Source of the DNA: Eulemur rufifrons
Lineage: Eukaryota; Chordata; Mammalia; Primates; Lemuridae
Direction of reading: 5' to 3'
Length of the DNA: 64,000 nt
NCBI RefSeq assembly: GCF_041146395.1
Contig: NC_090995.1
Location: 13,953,501 to 14,017,500 of the forward strand
The position numbers and the translations under genes were made by a program. The notes beneath the pieces were generated by a model, which did not search any database, was not told the DNA's origin, and was given only the letters and a program-made list of their open reading frames with translations. This document shows, piece after piece, positions 1-13,020 of this stretch. Position 1 is the stretch's first letter. The number at the start of each line of letters is the position of its first letter.

Positions 1-1062
1 CAAGAAGTCTGCCCACCCCAACACTCCCAACATGGGAGACGCTCTGTGCACAGGCTTGACAAGCTCAGAAGAGCTGTGATAAACTTTAACAGATATGTTT
101 ACACCAATGGTTTTATCGTTCGTTTCATGTCCTCTTATAAGCACAAAATATTCAATGCCAGCTCCCAAAAGCCATAGAAAATCAACGAAATATAAACACT
201 ATCTGTAGAATATATTTATTAAGCTTATAACATTCATTAATTTCAGAAGCATGTAGATGCCTCTTCCTTATAAAGATGGGAAACAAATAGAAGCAGTGAA
301 AATCGTTCTTGTTCTTCTGATCTTGCTTTGTAGCTTCTATCTGTAAAGGCTGAACTGTATGGTACAAGGTGTATGGGCTGAATGCACGCACACAACACAA
401 TCTACTGATGTTCAAATATAAAATAAATGTCTTATTAACAGCACATGCCTGTAGTCACACAAACACACACACACACACACTCTCTCCCCAGGCCCTTGCT
501 AGTGTGGCATGTGCCACTGCATGGGGTCATATTTGTGTCACAGCGATATTGCTTATTTTTTCCTTGTCTCAATACGCTCATACTTTCCCATTAACACCAC
601 CCCCGTGTCTCTCCCAGAACGCAGCTGAAAAATATCAAGTGGAACTTCTGATAGAAAAATGCAAAGCAGAGAAAAATGCCTATTATTGAGAAAAAAAAAA
701 AAAAAAGAAAATTTAATTTGTACCACCTCGGAGCAGGGAAAAAACATGACCTAAGGCTGCTGCTATAGGATACATATACTCTCATTTGACATAGATCAGA
801 AAAAAAAAAATAGTGTCATTGAGGTCCAAGAAACTGCACTACAGAATTATCAGCAGAATTAATATGGAATTAAGGCAGTCTGCCTACCTTCCCGATACTC
901 TGGGTACTTTTAAGAAAGCCAAGGGAAGCACTCCTTGGAAATACTGCATTCGAAGCTAAAGGCCAGCCAAGCACCTGCTAAGAAATAAACAGGCATCGAA
1001 TGCCTACCGTGCGGGAGGCAGCGTGTGCTACACACAGCGATTCAGGGAAATTTGGTACACAT
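1..1062. other. Non-coding DNA, mostly unique
   Basis: No gene recognised. The stretch is AT-leaning and holds only simple sequence: an AC repeat near 456-480 and A-runs at 691-706 and about 800-811. Short open frames on both strands show no family signature, and several run through the AC repeat or A-run. Confidence 0.6.
456..480. repeat. (AC)n microsatellite
   Basis: A run of alternating A and C with one AAA interruption near its start. It is likely to vary in length between individuals. Confidence 0.85.
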
Positions 1063-1272
1063 GATAACAGCAGCAATAACTGTTACAGTCACCATTGTTT
1101 GAGGGCTCTGCGCCACACACTAAATAAGTTCTTTATAAGCAGAATCTCATTTAATCATTTCACAGATTAAGCCTAAGTGATCAACAGCTTGTTCCAGTCA
1201 CAGCTAATAAATGGTGGAGTTGAAGTTCAGACCCAGCCGTGCTGACTCAAGAACCTGAGCCTTCACCACCTG
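1063..1272 (-). mobile_element. MIR SINE relic
   Basis: On the plus strand the text follows the antisense MIR consensus in order: a size-distribution phrase, 'aatctcatttaatc', a gap-prone middle, then 'cagtcacagctaataaatgg' and 'agttcagacccag'. It is strongly diverged, as expected of an ancient mammal-wide SINE. A T-rich tract (about 1284-1310) follows directly. Confidence 0.8.
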
Positions 1273-1395
1273 CTGGAGAGAGGTTTTTTTTTTTTTTTTA
1301 TTTTTTATTTTGGACAATCTCTTTCCTATCCCTGGTTGAAATAGAATCAAAGTTTCCTGAGAGGACACAGAAGGCTGCCAAAAAAAAAAAAAAAA

Positions 1396-1975
1396 TTATG
1401 ACCCGGCTTATGTCATGGGTCACTCTGGCTACAGTTAACCAACCTTAGATTTTCACTTTCTAAAAGGCCTCGGTTATAAATAGCAGCCCGCACAAATGGG
1501 AAATAAAGTGTGAGCGTACGGCGTCAGACTGATGCTTTGAAGGCAGTTGCTTTACAAAGAACTTTAAAGGGCGTATGAGCTGCAAAGATGTCACCGTGAG
1601 GTTACTCGGATCAGAACAGGGCTCTTCAGAAGGCGTTCCGTGTATTTCCGTGTCCCCGTTTGTCCCCCTTGGGGAAGCAGGCTGAGTGCTCACCAGATCC
1701 ACGAGGCCATCCATTTAATTTTAAGAACTTTAAAACTCGCCATGAAAAGAGTCAAAGTGATATTATTCAATATCATTCAAGTTCAGTTTAGTGGAAGAAT
1801 CTTAAGAAAGTCGAGGGTGGAGCTGAAATCTACCCGCCGCCGATGCCGAAGTTTGTGCAGATAGGCAGTTCGGATGCCTGTTAAAATAAATGAGTACAAA
1901 TGAATTGAACAGAAAGAAGATCACATAAAAGTTTATGGTCTGAAGACGAGGGAAGTAATTAGTGGTGTGATGAAC
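1396..1975. promoter_or_regulatory. Repeat-free block, possible conserved noncoding element
   Basis: Between the A-run at 1380-1395 and the next repeat there is about 580 bases of high-complexity sequence with no recognisable transposon. It holds a TATA-like box (TATAAATA, 1475-1482), CTTTGAAG and ACTTTAAAG motifs (TCF/LEF-like), and several retained CpG dinucleotides in an otherwise CpG-poor area. These are visible. A regulatory role is inference: no alignment could be run. The short open frames here look like chance. Confidence 0.25.
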
Positions 1976-2135
1976 TCCCCAATTCTGTGTGTTTAGAGGT
2001 CATTTCCTGTATTTCATGAAAGACGGGGAATTACATTTAGGCTCCTGTGGAACATGGTTTGTACCATGATGAACCTTTATCTCAGCCCACCTTATTTTCA
2101 AGTTGGTTGATTGAGCATCTGTCTTTTGCACTGGC

Positions 2136-2250
2136 TTGTAATCTCCTTCACTAGGGGCTGGGGTGGGGAAGGATTGTGCCTTATTCATCATTTACGTTTC
2201 CGAAGCACCAAGTACAATTCGTTCCACGTGGTAGCTGCTTGTTAAGGGGA
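2136..2250 (+). mobile_element. L2 LINE 3'-end relic
   Basis: The sequence follows the L2 3' UTR pattern: 'aatctccttcactaggggc', then 'gtgccttattcatca', then a decayed version of 'cctagcacagtgcctggcacatag' and 'gctgcttgttaa'. It is heavily diverged. Confidence 0.6.
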
Positions 2251-2930
2251 GGGAGTGGTAGGAAAAGAAAAGGAAAGAAATTTTCATTTTGTTGAATCTG
2301 AGGTCTGTGTTTTCTCATTACCTGGGTTCAGGTTGCTTTTCCTTAAACGCCTTCCAAAAACCTCTGTAACGAATTCTTCAGTGGGAAATTTAACTTCAAA
2401 TTTTAAAAGGCAGTGGCTTACAGAATGATAACTCTTAAAAGGCTCCTATTGATTTGCAAAAGCCAGAAAGGACAATTTTTACACTAAGGCCTTTCTAAGG
2501 GAATCAGCGATAAGAGACATTATGCTGAGATTAAAACAAAGTAGAAGCCAGAGAGAGAGAAAAAAAAACCAGAAAATGTTGATCTCATGCTTTGTGGCAC
2601 GGAAGTTGTTTCCTTCCTTCACACCAATGAAAGCGATTTTGCCGAGACCAGTAGGGAAACTCTAACTGCCAAATAAATCAAAGAATACGTTCCGGTTCTC
2701 TAACTCAATCTCCACAGCATTTGACTCAATGTCCCTCTTCTTGAAAGTTGTCCCCCTCTCGCCTGTTAGAGAGCAGACTGTCCTAATTCTCACTTTGTGT
2801 TCCCCAGAGGGCACTTTTTAAAAAAAAAATCAGCTCTCTTTGAGCAATGGTCTTGATGCTATTGGCTCGTGTACTCAACATGTTCGAAACTGCAGCAGTT
2901 TCTTTCCCTCCTGCTTGTCCCCGCTCTGCG
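2251..2930. other. Non-coding DNA, nothing recognised
   Basis: No repeat family, RNA gene or coding exon recognised. There are short A-runs near 2560 and 2819-2829. Some older repeat could be hidden by divergence. Confidence 0.5.
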
Positions 2931-2939
2931 AATGTTCCC

Positions 2940-3605
2940 TTGCTCCCTCCGTGAACGGTCCCACCTCCTGCCCAGCCACCCAGCCAGATGCTGGGGGCAC
3001 CATCCCTGATTCCTCCTCCTCTCTCGTCCGTTCGCTTTGCCACCCAAGTCACCCGGTTCTAGGTTGCTTAGCATCCCTCTCCTGCCTCGCTGCCATTGCT
3101 TTCGCTAAGCCCCTCGCCGTTTCTCATTTGGACGTGGGGTGTAAATTGCAAAGGTGGTCGACTTCGCTGAGAGGTGGGAAGGCTTCCCAGTGGCGACCGG
3201 GTTGGTCCAGATCTTTCCGACTGGCAGAGAGAGGCGCGGGTGACGTGTCTGCCTCTCTGGCCTCAGCTCCGTCTGCCCGTGACCTGCAACGCCGTACGCT
3301 GCTCTCTGCGTCACACCACGATGCCACCGTGCATCTTGCCCCTTCTACTTGCTCCTGCCCAAGCCCCTCCTCTTTCCCAAAACCCATCTTATAATTCACA
3401 TCCCCTTCTTTTCCTCCCCTACGGCAACCTCTGTTCCGAGTTAAAACTGCACTTTGCGTTTTCTTCTGTTACAGCGTTGCTGTCACTTGGTTGAAATTTT
3501 GTATCTGTCTCCTCTTAGTAACGGAGTGTGTTTCTCGTCTTTGTGTTGAGCGTGTGGCACGATGCGTGGGACGCGCTAGGCACAGAAAGGTCTGGAAACC
3601 CTGCT
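2940..3605 (+). mobile_element. L2 LINE relic (ORF2 3' part and 3' UTR)
   Basis: The segment 'aacggtcccacctcctgcc' through 'catccctgattcctcctc' and 'cacccaagtcacccggttct' tracks the L2 reverse-transcriptase reading strand, which in L2 reads as P/S/L-rich text. The end (about 3500-3605: 'agtaacggagtgtgtttctc', 'gatgcgtgggacgcgctagg') resembles the L2 3' UTR. The 184-codon frame at 2840-3394 is a by-product of this C/T-rich relic and not a gene. The middle (3130-3450) is too decayed to follow closely. Confidence 0.6.
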
Positions 3606-4383
<778 letters not shown>

Positions 4384-4394
4384 CCAGCTTGGAC

Positions 4395-4998
4395 TTTTGA
4401 CATGAGGTTAATCACAGAAGAGAGTGAGGCTTCTTGTACACTGAAAATATCTGACCTGTTTAAAGTTAGACATTCTGATAAGGAATGCCAAGTGTGAAAA
4501 GATAAGAGCTTTGCACACATTCAGTTAAACACTACACAAAAAGGAGCTCATAGCACTAAAATTTGCACTCATTAGTTGTAGTCAAAACTAATAATTACAA
4601 AAACAAACTGTAATGATATATTTGTTTTACAGGATATGAGATACAAAAAAATCAAAATCTGCACACATCTTCATTTCAGCATAGAGCAACTCTTACTATG
4701 AAAAGTGTACATTTAATAATATAATCGAAAAAGTTTTATCAGATGTATTTGATGAATAGCATTTGATCAGTAGTGCTAGGTATTCTGAAAGATACTAAAG
4801 ATATTATTCCACTCTTAAGGAATACAGAAAGGCACACTGTTGGCAGGTAATTTAACTATCACCTACTCCAGTGTCCATCTGATGCTTAAATCCGTCCTAC
4901 GAACATCTGCCAAGCCTCCGTCATATCTCCAGTGAGATGGAGCTTTCTGCCCCCCTCCCCCCCGCCCCGGCAGCTCATTTCCTATTTCTACAGCTCTC
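4395..4998. other. Non-coding DNA with a C-rich tract
   Basis: No gene or repeat family recognised. A C-rich tract (about 4949-4972) could form an i-motif or, on the other strand, a G-rich structure. Confidence 0.5.
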
Positions 4999-4999
4999 A

Positions 5000-5225
5000 T
5001 TATTAACGATAAGAAACAAAATTTATTGAATGCTCACTCTGTGCCAGACCCTGAGCTATGTATTCATTCCGTCTTCAAAAATCCTATGTCATCTTCATTG
5101 CAACCTTATACAATGGGATGGTTATTATTTCCATTTTAGAGATGAAGAAACCGAGACTTAGGAAGGTTGGGCAACTTGCCCAAAATCACACAGCTGGTCA
5201 GCAGAGAGCCTGGCTTTGACTACGT
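5000..5225 (-). mobile_element. MIR SINE relic
   Basis: Well-preserved antisense MIR. In order: 'tttattgaatgctcactctg', 'gccagaccctgagcta', 'ttattatttccattttagag', 'gatgaagaaaccgagactta', 'caacttgcccaaaatcacac', 'agctggtcagcagagagcc'. Confidence 0.9.
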
Positions 5226-5850
5226 GGTTTTTTCCCTCAAACAGTGTACACAAGCAGCCTCTCTAACTCAGCTTTTTTCCTGCACGGACCTGCAATCTAC
5301 CTTCTTAGAGCTTCTATTCGTGGGTCCTAATTTTCAGCGGGTTGGCACTAAACGTGTGCAAGCTCTCTCTCACTTAGTCACCCTCAAATAGTTGAAGGTC
5401 GCTCTCCAGTCCACTCTGCTCCTTCGGTTTCTCTGCTGGGCTGACAATGACACTGGCTAACATTTTCCTGTGTGAGATGGTCTCTGTGCTCTCCAGCATC
5501 ATGGACGCTGTCCTCTGGACAAACTCTGTGTTAGGCTCTTATACAGATAATACAATGTATAGAGTTACATTTTATGTAACATTAGCTTTGTTGCAAGTAT
5601 GGAAGGTTGAGTCAGATGTTCGTGGTCCATCAAAGCCACTGAGTATTTTGCATATATGTTGGTGAGCTCTATTTCTGCCATCGTGTATTTGCAAGTTGGG
5701 TTTTTGAATTTGAATTTAGAGCTTTGCATTTACCACAGTTATATTCTATCTTAACAGTATGGTTTATTATTCCTGAATGCTGACATCTTTTAGGGTCAAG
5801 ATTCTGCCGTCTGATATTTTTTGTATTCCTTTTGTAGCTATTATAGTTTG
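5226..5850. other. Non-coding DNA, nothing recognised
   Basis: No recognisable repeat or exon. Short open frames at 5167-5391 and 5447-5665 overlap the MIR edge or show no signature. Confidence 0.45.
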
Positions 5851-5854
5851 CCAA

Positions 5855-6240
5855 ATATTAGGCCACCCCAGACTTAGTGAATTGAAATAACAGTTGTGCT
5901 GCTAATTCTGCACGTCAGCAGTTAGGCTGGGCTCAGTTCAGTGGTTCTTTTGAACTTGACTTGGCTCTCTCTTACCTCTGTGGTCAGCTGCTAGGTCAGG
6001 TGGGAGCTGGTTGGCCTAGAAGAACCTCAGCTGGGTTGGTCGACATGGGCTCAGCTCTACACGGTCTCTCGTCCTCTACCAGGCTAGCCCGGGCTCATCC
6101 ACATACATGGCAGATGAAATCAAGAAAGGCCCCCTGAGTCCCGAGCTCAGAACAGCCATGCCATGACTTGCCCTGCATTCTGTTAGCCAAAATACATCCA
6201 TTCAAGACTGGAAAAGTAGACTGTAGCCCTTAATGGGAAG
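5855..6240. repeat. Diverged interspersed repeat, class not determined
   Basis: The text ('gtcagcagttaggctgggct', 'tctgtggtcagctgctaggt', 'cagctgggttggtcgacatg', ending near 'gccaaaatacatccattcaa') has the wording of a familiar old mammalian interspersed repeat. I cannot assign it safely to an LTR (MaLR-type) or DNA-transposon family. A RepeatMasker run would settle it. Confidence 0.45.
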
Positions 6241-6629
6241 ACATTCAAAGTTACTTTTGAAGGTCCTGCTTATAGGAAGACATGAAAATTGTGGTCATTT
6301 TTGAAATCTGTCACACTCTTAGGATCATTTCATTTGTGGATTTGATCAGCACACCCTCAAAATTACTCTTGAAAAAATTTCATAGGAATTTTTATTTCAA
6401 TAAGGTCTAAAAATTAAGTCTTATATAGCATACCGCTTTTGCTCTTACAATCTATTAATAGTTCAGCAACCATAACGAATACACTGTAAATAGTAAAAGG
6501 GAAAAAAAAAAACCCTATAACATCCTGTTTCTAAAGAGGCATAATTTAAAGCAAAGATCTGCAAGGGCCACCAGTAGGAAAATGCTTATAGGAGACTAAA
6601 CTTGATCTGGATTATTTTTTTTTTAAAAA
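6241..6629. other. AT-rich non-coding DNA
   Basis: Short A- and T-runs near 6502-6512 and 6616-6630. No gene or repeat family recognised. Confidence 0.5.
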
Positions 6630-6880
6630 AAGAGAAAGGTGTTTGGGTTAGGGATGAGCATGTGTAAAAGCACACAGGATTAGAGAAGGGACTAGAGCAA
6701 CAATATTGGAGAGTTACGTCTGAAGAATGAGTGGGAAAAGAAAGGGTAGTTAGGCAATAGGGGAGCTCTAGTGAAAGAACTTGAACTTGAATTTGACTTG
6801 ATAGGCAGCAAGGAACTATTTGTGGTTCTTGAGCAAAAAAAATAATTTGATTAAAATTTTTGCAAGACTAGTCTACCATT
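6630..6880 (-). mobile_element. L2 LINE relic
   Basis: The phrase 'gggatgagcatgtgtaaaag' and the G/A-rich text after it match the complement of the L2 stretch just upstream of its 3' UTR. Divergence is high. Confidence 0.5.
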
Positions 6881-8139
6881 CATTTGAATGGGACATTTTT
6901 GGAGTCAGAGAAACCATTCACAATAAGACTTACAGCTTTTTATTCCTGATTAAAGCCAAGTATCTGATACCTTTTTCCCCCCCAATGTAGAAAAAAAAAA
7001 TGGCTTAAAGAATTACCTTGCCAATGAGTTTCATTTCTGACAATTTAAGGAGCAGACACAAGGTACCAACATTTGGACAGAGGTGACTATGTTCTTTGTC
7101 TTAAAGAAGGGAAACAGGAAATGTAACTACTTCTGCTTAAAATTGAGTCATTGTGCCATGTGTATGGATTTTTCAAGGTTATTTCCCTCCATGGCAAAAT
7201 GATGGTTTGCAGAAATAAAAAGCTGACATTGTCAAGATTCAGAAACTTAGGGATTGAACAAAACCCTGAGTCATCACAAAAGCCTTAGTTTTCCATTCTG
7301 GTACAGAAGGGCTACTTACTGTAAGAAGATGCAATAAACACCCAATCTTCTCGGATATTCTCTCAGACTGTCCTATTGTAGCATGTCTGTGAGTAATGAA
7401 ATCTGTCTAATCAATATTCCAATGCCAGGACACTGAGGTGTCAGGAAAATGTTTAGAAAACAGTTTGGGATCCCCCTTAGAAAAGCACTCTAGCCTGTCA
7501 GAATTCCTTCATTAGGTGTACGGTACGATAAAGGTACCATTTTGACTACTTGAGTTATTCCTGAAAGACATACTTTCTAGAAGAAATCGGTTTAAATCTT
7601 CGTTTCCCTTATGCACTGAAGGGAATTCTAGATCGATCCAAGAATTGAATGTTAGTAAATAAACAAATCCTGGAAAAATCACCGGCAATTATTTAATGAT
7701 CTGATGTTGAGTACGACTTTCTTAGCTTAAGAGTATGGGCGGTCTAGTGTACTAATACCTCTAGGAAACCATTATCAATGACTGTTGAAACCACTAGCTC
7801 ATTGAGAATTATGGAAAGGATAGATCAGGCTGTGACAATACCTGAAGCCACTAATTGATTTTCGATATGACTTAAAGTGGGACAAGATACTCAGATTCAC
7901 TGTGTTTCATGACATGGTGCCAGAGGCAGTTTGTGGCACCACCTACAAAGTATTCTGCCTAAAACAAAGTAAACCTAAATCTTATCAAACCTATAGATCT
8001 AACAACAGAAAACTTCCTTGATAGAAAAATTCAGAGAATGTAGAAAATGACATCACAAGGATGTAATCATCCAAACCCCAAACATGGGATATTCTTTAGG
8101 AAAAATGGCCCTAGAAATGACTTTCTTCAACAAATAAAT
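6881..8139. other. Non-coding DNA, nothing recognised
   Basis: About 1.25 kb of AT-leaning DNA with no open frame of note and no repeat family I can name. A short A-run sits near 6991-7000. Confidence 0.5.
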
Positions 8140-8570
8140 GGTATGGACTAGAAAAGGGAGGGGGAGCTTAAATGACAACTAAATACAGCATATGGGTCCT
8201 ATTCAAATATGGGTTCAAAAAAACCAATTAGAAATGACGTTTTTTTTAAAAATGAGGAAAAACTTAGCTGGAGTAGATATTAGATATAAAGGAATCATTG
8301 TTAATATTGATGGGTGTGTTGTTTGTTATTTTAAAAGCTCTTGTTAGCTAGAGACATAATCTGAAGTATTTATGTGTGACATGATATTATGTCTGAGATT
8401 AATTTTAAAATGCTTCAGCAAAAGAACCACGTGGAAAGGGGAGAGAATTGAGGAAACAAGAGCTGCAGAATGTTGAGAATTATTGGGCTGGGTTGTAAGT
8501 ACATGTGGGTTTATTAGAATATTTCTTACTCATTTTCTGTATGATTGGAAACGTCCATTTAAATTATTTG
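8140..8570 (+). mobile_element. Old retroelement 3'-end relic, probably L1M
   Basis: The order 'tattagatataaaggaatca', 'ttgttaatattgatgggtg', 'gaagtatttatgtgtgacat', 'aaatgcttcagcaaaagaac' and 'tgtatgattggaaa' follows an old 3'-end consensus common in mammalian genomes, which I believe is L1M-type. The family name is uncertain. Confidence 0.5.
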
Positions 8571-8599
8571 AAAGACATTGGGAAAAATCACAAAGGAAT

Positions 8600-8860
8600 A
8601 GGTCAATATATTCTATTCCATAAATAAAATTAAGAACTCCTATGCCTTCCTAAATAACAGACTAAGGAAAATATTAGTTACAAGTATGGCAGACAAAGAA
8701 TTAGCATCCATTTTTATACACATACATGCATATACATTTTTATACACAACCAGGCACGTGGATAGGAAAAATACTAAGAAACCAATTGCTAAGTGATATA
8801 AACATAGACTTCAGAAGAGGAAATGTAAATTGCTTAAAATATTCTTTCAGACATAATCAT
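8600..8860 (+). mobile_element. L1 LINE ORF2 fragment, old
   Basis: Decayed sense L1 ORF2 phrases appear in the expected order: 'aaattaagaactcctatgcc', 'ggcagacaaagaattagcat', then 'cttcagaagaggaaatgtaa'. No open frame survives. Confidence 0.5.
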
Positions 8861-10494
8861 TAAAAAAGCAAGTTGAATTATCTTAAACTGCTAAAGCAAG
8901 CTATCCTGCAGAACATCTATGCATTTTTATGTCCTGGAAAACAGTTATTTCCTAGGATCAATGTGAAGTTTTTGAAAATAGTAGCAGCCTTTTTGTTAAA
9001 TGCCAAAAAGTGTCATGTGCTGTACAGTAAGGACTATTTTTGGAAAGTCTTTCTAACACGTCTCCGGTGCTGATAAAATACTGGCCAAGAATCTCTGTGG
9101 GGACTGAAGAGGGAGTGAGTCAAACGGACGCAGAGAGTGGGCTGTGACAAGGACGGGCTTCACTTGTTTCGAGGGCTGTTGACAGTGTTCTTACTTTGGT
9201 TGATAGCCATGCGGATGTTCTTTTATAACTATTTCTAAAACTGTACGTATCGATTTTGTACCCTTTCTGGTAAATGCATTGTATTTTCTAATCTTTTTTT
9301 TTTTTTTTTTAAGTAAACTCTAACAAGTGTGGTCACCCAGATGCCTTGAGTTGCCTTATGTGGTGGTTGGCTTCAAATCACCCTGAATGACCAACAAGAA
9401 CATAACTGCTTTAGAATGGAGTCTAGCCTAAGAGAAGGCTTGGGGTTCTAGAATGGTAGAAACTGTTTCCCAAGGCGAACTCAACTCATGTTTGGCTCTT
9501 GGGGTTCCCCCAAGGTATCGTTTGGTGTTGGGAGAATGTTCAGTTCTGGAGCTACCCTAAAATTAGAATTCCTCAGGAGAACCCAAGGATCCCCTGAGAA
9601 GTTATATTTTTCTTTTTGAGATCCCATCCAGATGGGATATTTTTAATGACCAGAAGAACTCTCTGTGTATGATATTAAGTATCATAATACATTAAGTTAT
9701 TGTCATCCGGGCAGACTCAGAGATGGCTTTCTAGTAGTGAAGGCGGATTTATTCTTAATTATTTTTATCTTCCTACTCAGTTTCCCCAGATGAAGGTAGA
9801 AGGTTGGGATAGAGGAGTGGATGATTTGATTGAGCTATAACCTTAAAAAAATCAACCAAGTTCATTCTTCAGCATTAACTTTTACGTCTGTGATGCTGAG
9901 TACAACTTGTGATTGACATGTCCAGAAGGCTTGTGCGCTAAGCAATCATATCTGGTCATTATCAAATTCATTCTTAGTATCAGGTGCTCAGACAACGATG
10001 ATTTGGTCATGGTCATACATTAAAAAAAGAAAAAAGATAAATGAAAAATACAACCCCAAAATATCAAAGAAAGATGTGACTATTTGTGAGAGATGATCTA
10101 TTGAAAAGTGCTTTTTAAAAAGCCCGTTAAGGGTCTCAGGCAAATGGGAAAATATAAATACAATAATAATTAATCTTTAATGGCTTTTAATAATTAAATG
10201 CCTTCTTTATCATTTAGAATATGTAGCTAAGGCTTTTCCTGAAACCATACGACTCTGAGTATGTTCTGTAATTCTTTCTCCCCATGTCTCTCCCTAATCT
10301 CTCCAACGCTACCAAATTACCTAGCACCTGAGTATTATATTATATCCTCAAGAAAGTCTCATACAGGGACAAGAGGTTTAGTCTTTAAATTTCATTCATG
10401 AGTTTGAAATGTTAATTAATGACAAATAGGAATGACATCTGATTATTTATAACTAAATTTGGATGTCTTTTCTTGGTTTTAAAACCCCAAAACT
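8861..10494. other. Non-coding DNA, mostly unrecognised
   Basis: No gene. A T-run lies at 9294-9310, and a short palindrome (ATCCCAT/ATGGGAT with a small loop) near 9622-9640. The 66-codon frame at 8873-9073 shows no signature. Confidence 0.5.
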
Positions 10495-11270
10495 CTTTTG
10501 CTGATTATGGAAGTAGTACTTCTTTATTTTTCCTCATTATTGGTAATTTGGAAAAATCAAGAAGGAAACAAAAATTTCCACAATCCAGAAGTAACCACAG
10601 TTAATATTTTGGTGTATTTTCTTCCTATATACAGGTACATTTGTCTTATATAACTTAGATTATTCAACATGTGCAGCTTTCTACCTAATATGTTTTAACT
10701 TCACATTATAGCTTGAACATTTTACAATGTCATTCAATAGATTTCAAAAATCTGAATTTTAATAACTATATTTGAGTGTATTATCATAGCTTAAATTATT
10801 TTTTTACCAGCAACCAACTCTGGACATTTTTGTTGTTCCTAACTTTTATCATTGTGAATCATGCTAAAATAAAGACTAAACGTAGTTATACATAGATATG
10901 TGTACGTTTGTGTGATTACTTATAATTATTCCAAGAAATGAATGACAAAGTTTTAACACTTAAAATTTTACAGTAGGTGCTACCTAATTACATTCCGAAA
11001 AGGTTCCCTCTGTATTTTTACTACCAATATATAAGGATGTCGATCTCACTATACCTTCGTCAGCATTGAGTATTACAATTTTTAATCTTTGATAGTTCAA
11101 CAGGTTGAACCGTGATATCTCATTGTTTTTATCTGCTACTATTTGTTTTTTTCCTGTGTCCATGGTTTTTTTATATCTCTGCTTCTGTATAGTATATGTT
11201 CATATCCTTGATCCATTTTTCTATTGGAGCTTTAGTTTTTTTTTTGTTTGTTTGTTTGTTTTTACTGATT
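10495..11270 (-). mobile_element. L1M LINE 3' part (ORF2 end and 3' UTR)
   Basis: On the plus strand it reads as the complement of an L1M 3' end: 'agaagtaaccacagttaata', 'ttttggtgtattttcttcct', 'ctggacatttttgttgttcc', 'accttcgtcagcattgagta', 'ttcatatccttgatccattt'. It ends in a T-rich tract near 11230-11265. All reading frames are broken. Confidence 0.8.
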
Positions 11271-12829
11271 TTTAAAACATATGTGACAGGGATAAAAGAA
11301 AGCTGTATGAAACTCTGTATTTGTGTAATTGTTGAATGGTTGTCATGCCCCCACCTGTCCCCTCTCTCTTTCCTGTTCCACGTTTCTCTTCTCAGAAGGA
11401 AGAGTGTTGAGCCTGTAGTTCTGCTGACTGGAGGGAGGTGGGGTTGGGATGACTCGCACAGAGGAAAAGGCATGGATGTGTATTTTACAAAATAGGATGT
11501 AGAAGTATAGAGATACCGGATTGCAGGGGGAGTTATAAAAATAGCAAGAAGTTGGAGACACTTGGCACTCCAGAGGGGTGAGAGGGAGATAAGAAAAAGC
11601 CAGAATGGGCCACGGTTTGGGTGTAAAGACGATAAGAAAAATGAGCAGCTACCCTGCCTAATGAGGCTTTGATGAGAAGGAGAGGCAAAGGGGATTTTAC
11701 TGTGTTTTATGTAGTGAAACCTCATGTTTGCTGCTCCCCCTGCCCCTCCAAACCAAACAAAACCGTCTCGAATGAAATATCTACAGTGTTCTTCAGGGTC
11801 ATGGAGTTGGATTTGTGTTTTGTTTGGATGTGTCCTTAGGCTAAGATCGGCCTTAAGAATGGTTAAGAAAGCTCAGATTTATTATTTAGGTTCAACTCAC
11901 ACAATAAATGTAAATAATTCTACCATATTTTTAAACATATATTTTCCTCTATTGGCATTTTAATTATTTTTAAGGTTTTCACAAAACTTTATAAAGACGA
12001 TATACGTGTAAATGTTTCTAACTTGGCATAAAAGATGAATTGGTTGAGATTTTCAAAACAGGATTTCTTTTATATTGCTTTAGAATCAGAATTTGCATCA
12101 ATATGCTGGGAGGTGGGTAGAGCAACTTATAAAACTTAAACTGGAAAGCAGTCCTCTCCCAGCTGGAAAAGATATTTTCTTGAACCAACCATGTAGCATT
12201 AGACACACATGTGTCTATACATTGCTGTCTCTGTATGGATACGTCTACAGAGCCGTGTGTCTCGTGTGTGTGTTTATTGGACATCACCTTTCTTTTCTTC
12301 CAATTGTTCTGTGCTATCAGTATTTACATTTTACACTTAGTTGTGGGATGAATGACTTTTGATGTATAGGATGAGGTGAGGATCTAGGTTCATTATTTTC
12401 TTCTCCAAGTTATTGGAGAAGAAATTATTTTTCTAATGTCGTCATTGGGAAGTTAATTCCTTCCCTGTGAGTACATGATGCATAGAACAGCTTGTGAATT
12501 TTGAATATTCATATTGAATCCGGTCATTGTACTGAACTTTTAAAAAATTGATTCTAATGTTTTATTGGTTTATTCTCCTGGGTTTTCTAAACATAGATGT
12601 ATACTCTCTATAACTAGAAATAAAATATCAGAAAAGAGATAAAATCGATTCCATTGCTTATATTTTGATTGGAGAATTTTCCGGGAAAATTTTTATCATG
12701 CTGGAAAACAGTGGCCAGCGCCTAGATCATTGTGGAAAGCCAGAGACATTCCTATTTAACTCGGAAACAGGACAAGGATGTCCACGAATACTGCTTTTAT
12801 TGAAGACACAGTACCAATGTCATTTACTC
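11271..12829. other. Non-coding DNA, nothing recognised
   Basis: Open frames here (184 codons on minus at 11171-11725, 89 and 79 codons elsewhere) have no family signature; the longest begins inside the L1M relic. A small L1-like phrase ('ggaaacaggacaaggatgtc') occurs near 12762 but is too short to call. Confidence 0.5.
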
Positions 12830-13020
12830 TGTTCCTCAGCTTAGTGAGGAAGGCATTGTTAATACAGAATACATGTGAGTAAGTACACAATGCATCAATA
12901 GTGCTGTATTCTAGATGAGGAAACCAGATCACGGAGGGGGGAGGAACTTGCCGAGGGTCAAGTAGACAGCAGGATTTGCACCCAAGACTCTGATATTCTA
13001 GTTTGTTCTGTTCCCTAGAC
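12830..13020 (-). mobile_element. MIR SINE relic
   Basis: Antisense MIR, clearest from 12905: 'agatgaggaaaccagatcac', 'gaacttgccgagggtcaagt', 'cagcaggatttgcacccaag'. The part before 12905 is badly decayed and may hold an insertion. Confidence 0.75.

Noticed and set aside
2840..3394. 184-codon plus-strand open frame
   Set aside because: It covers an L2 relic; long chance frames are typical of the C/T-rich L2 3' part, and no protein family is recognisable.
11171..11725. 184-codon minus-strand open frame
   Set aside because: Begins inside the L1M relic, crosses a T-rich tract and has no signature.
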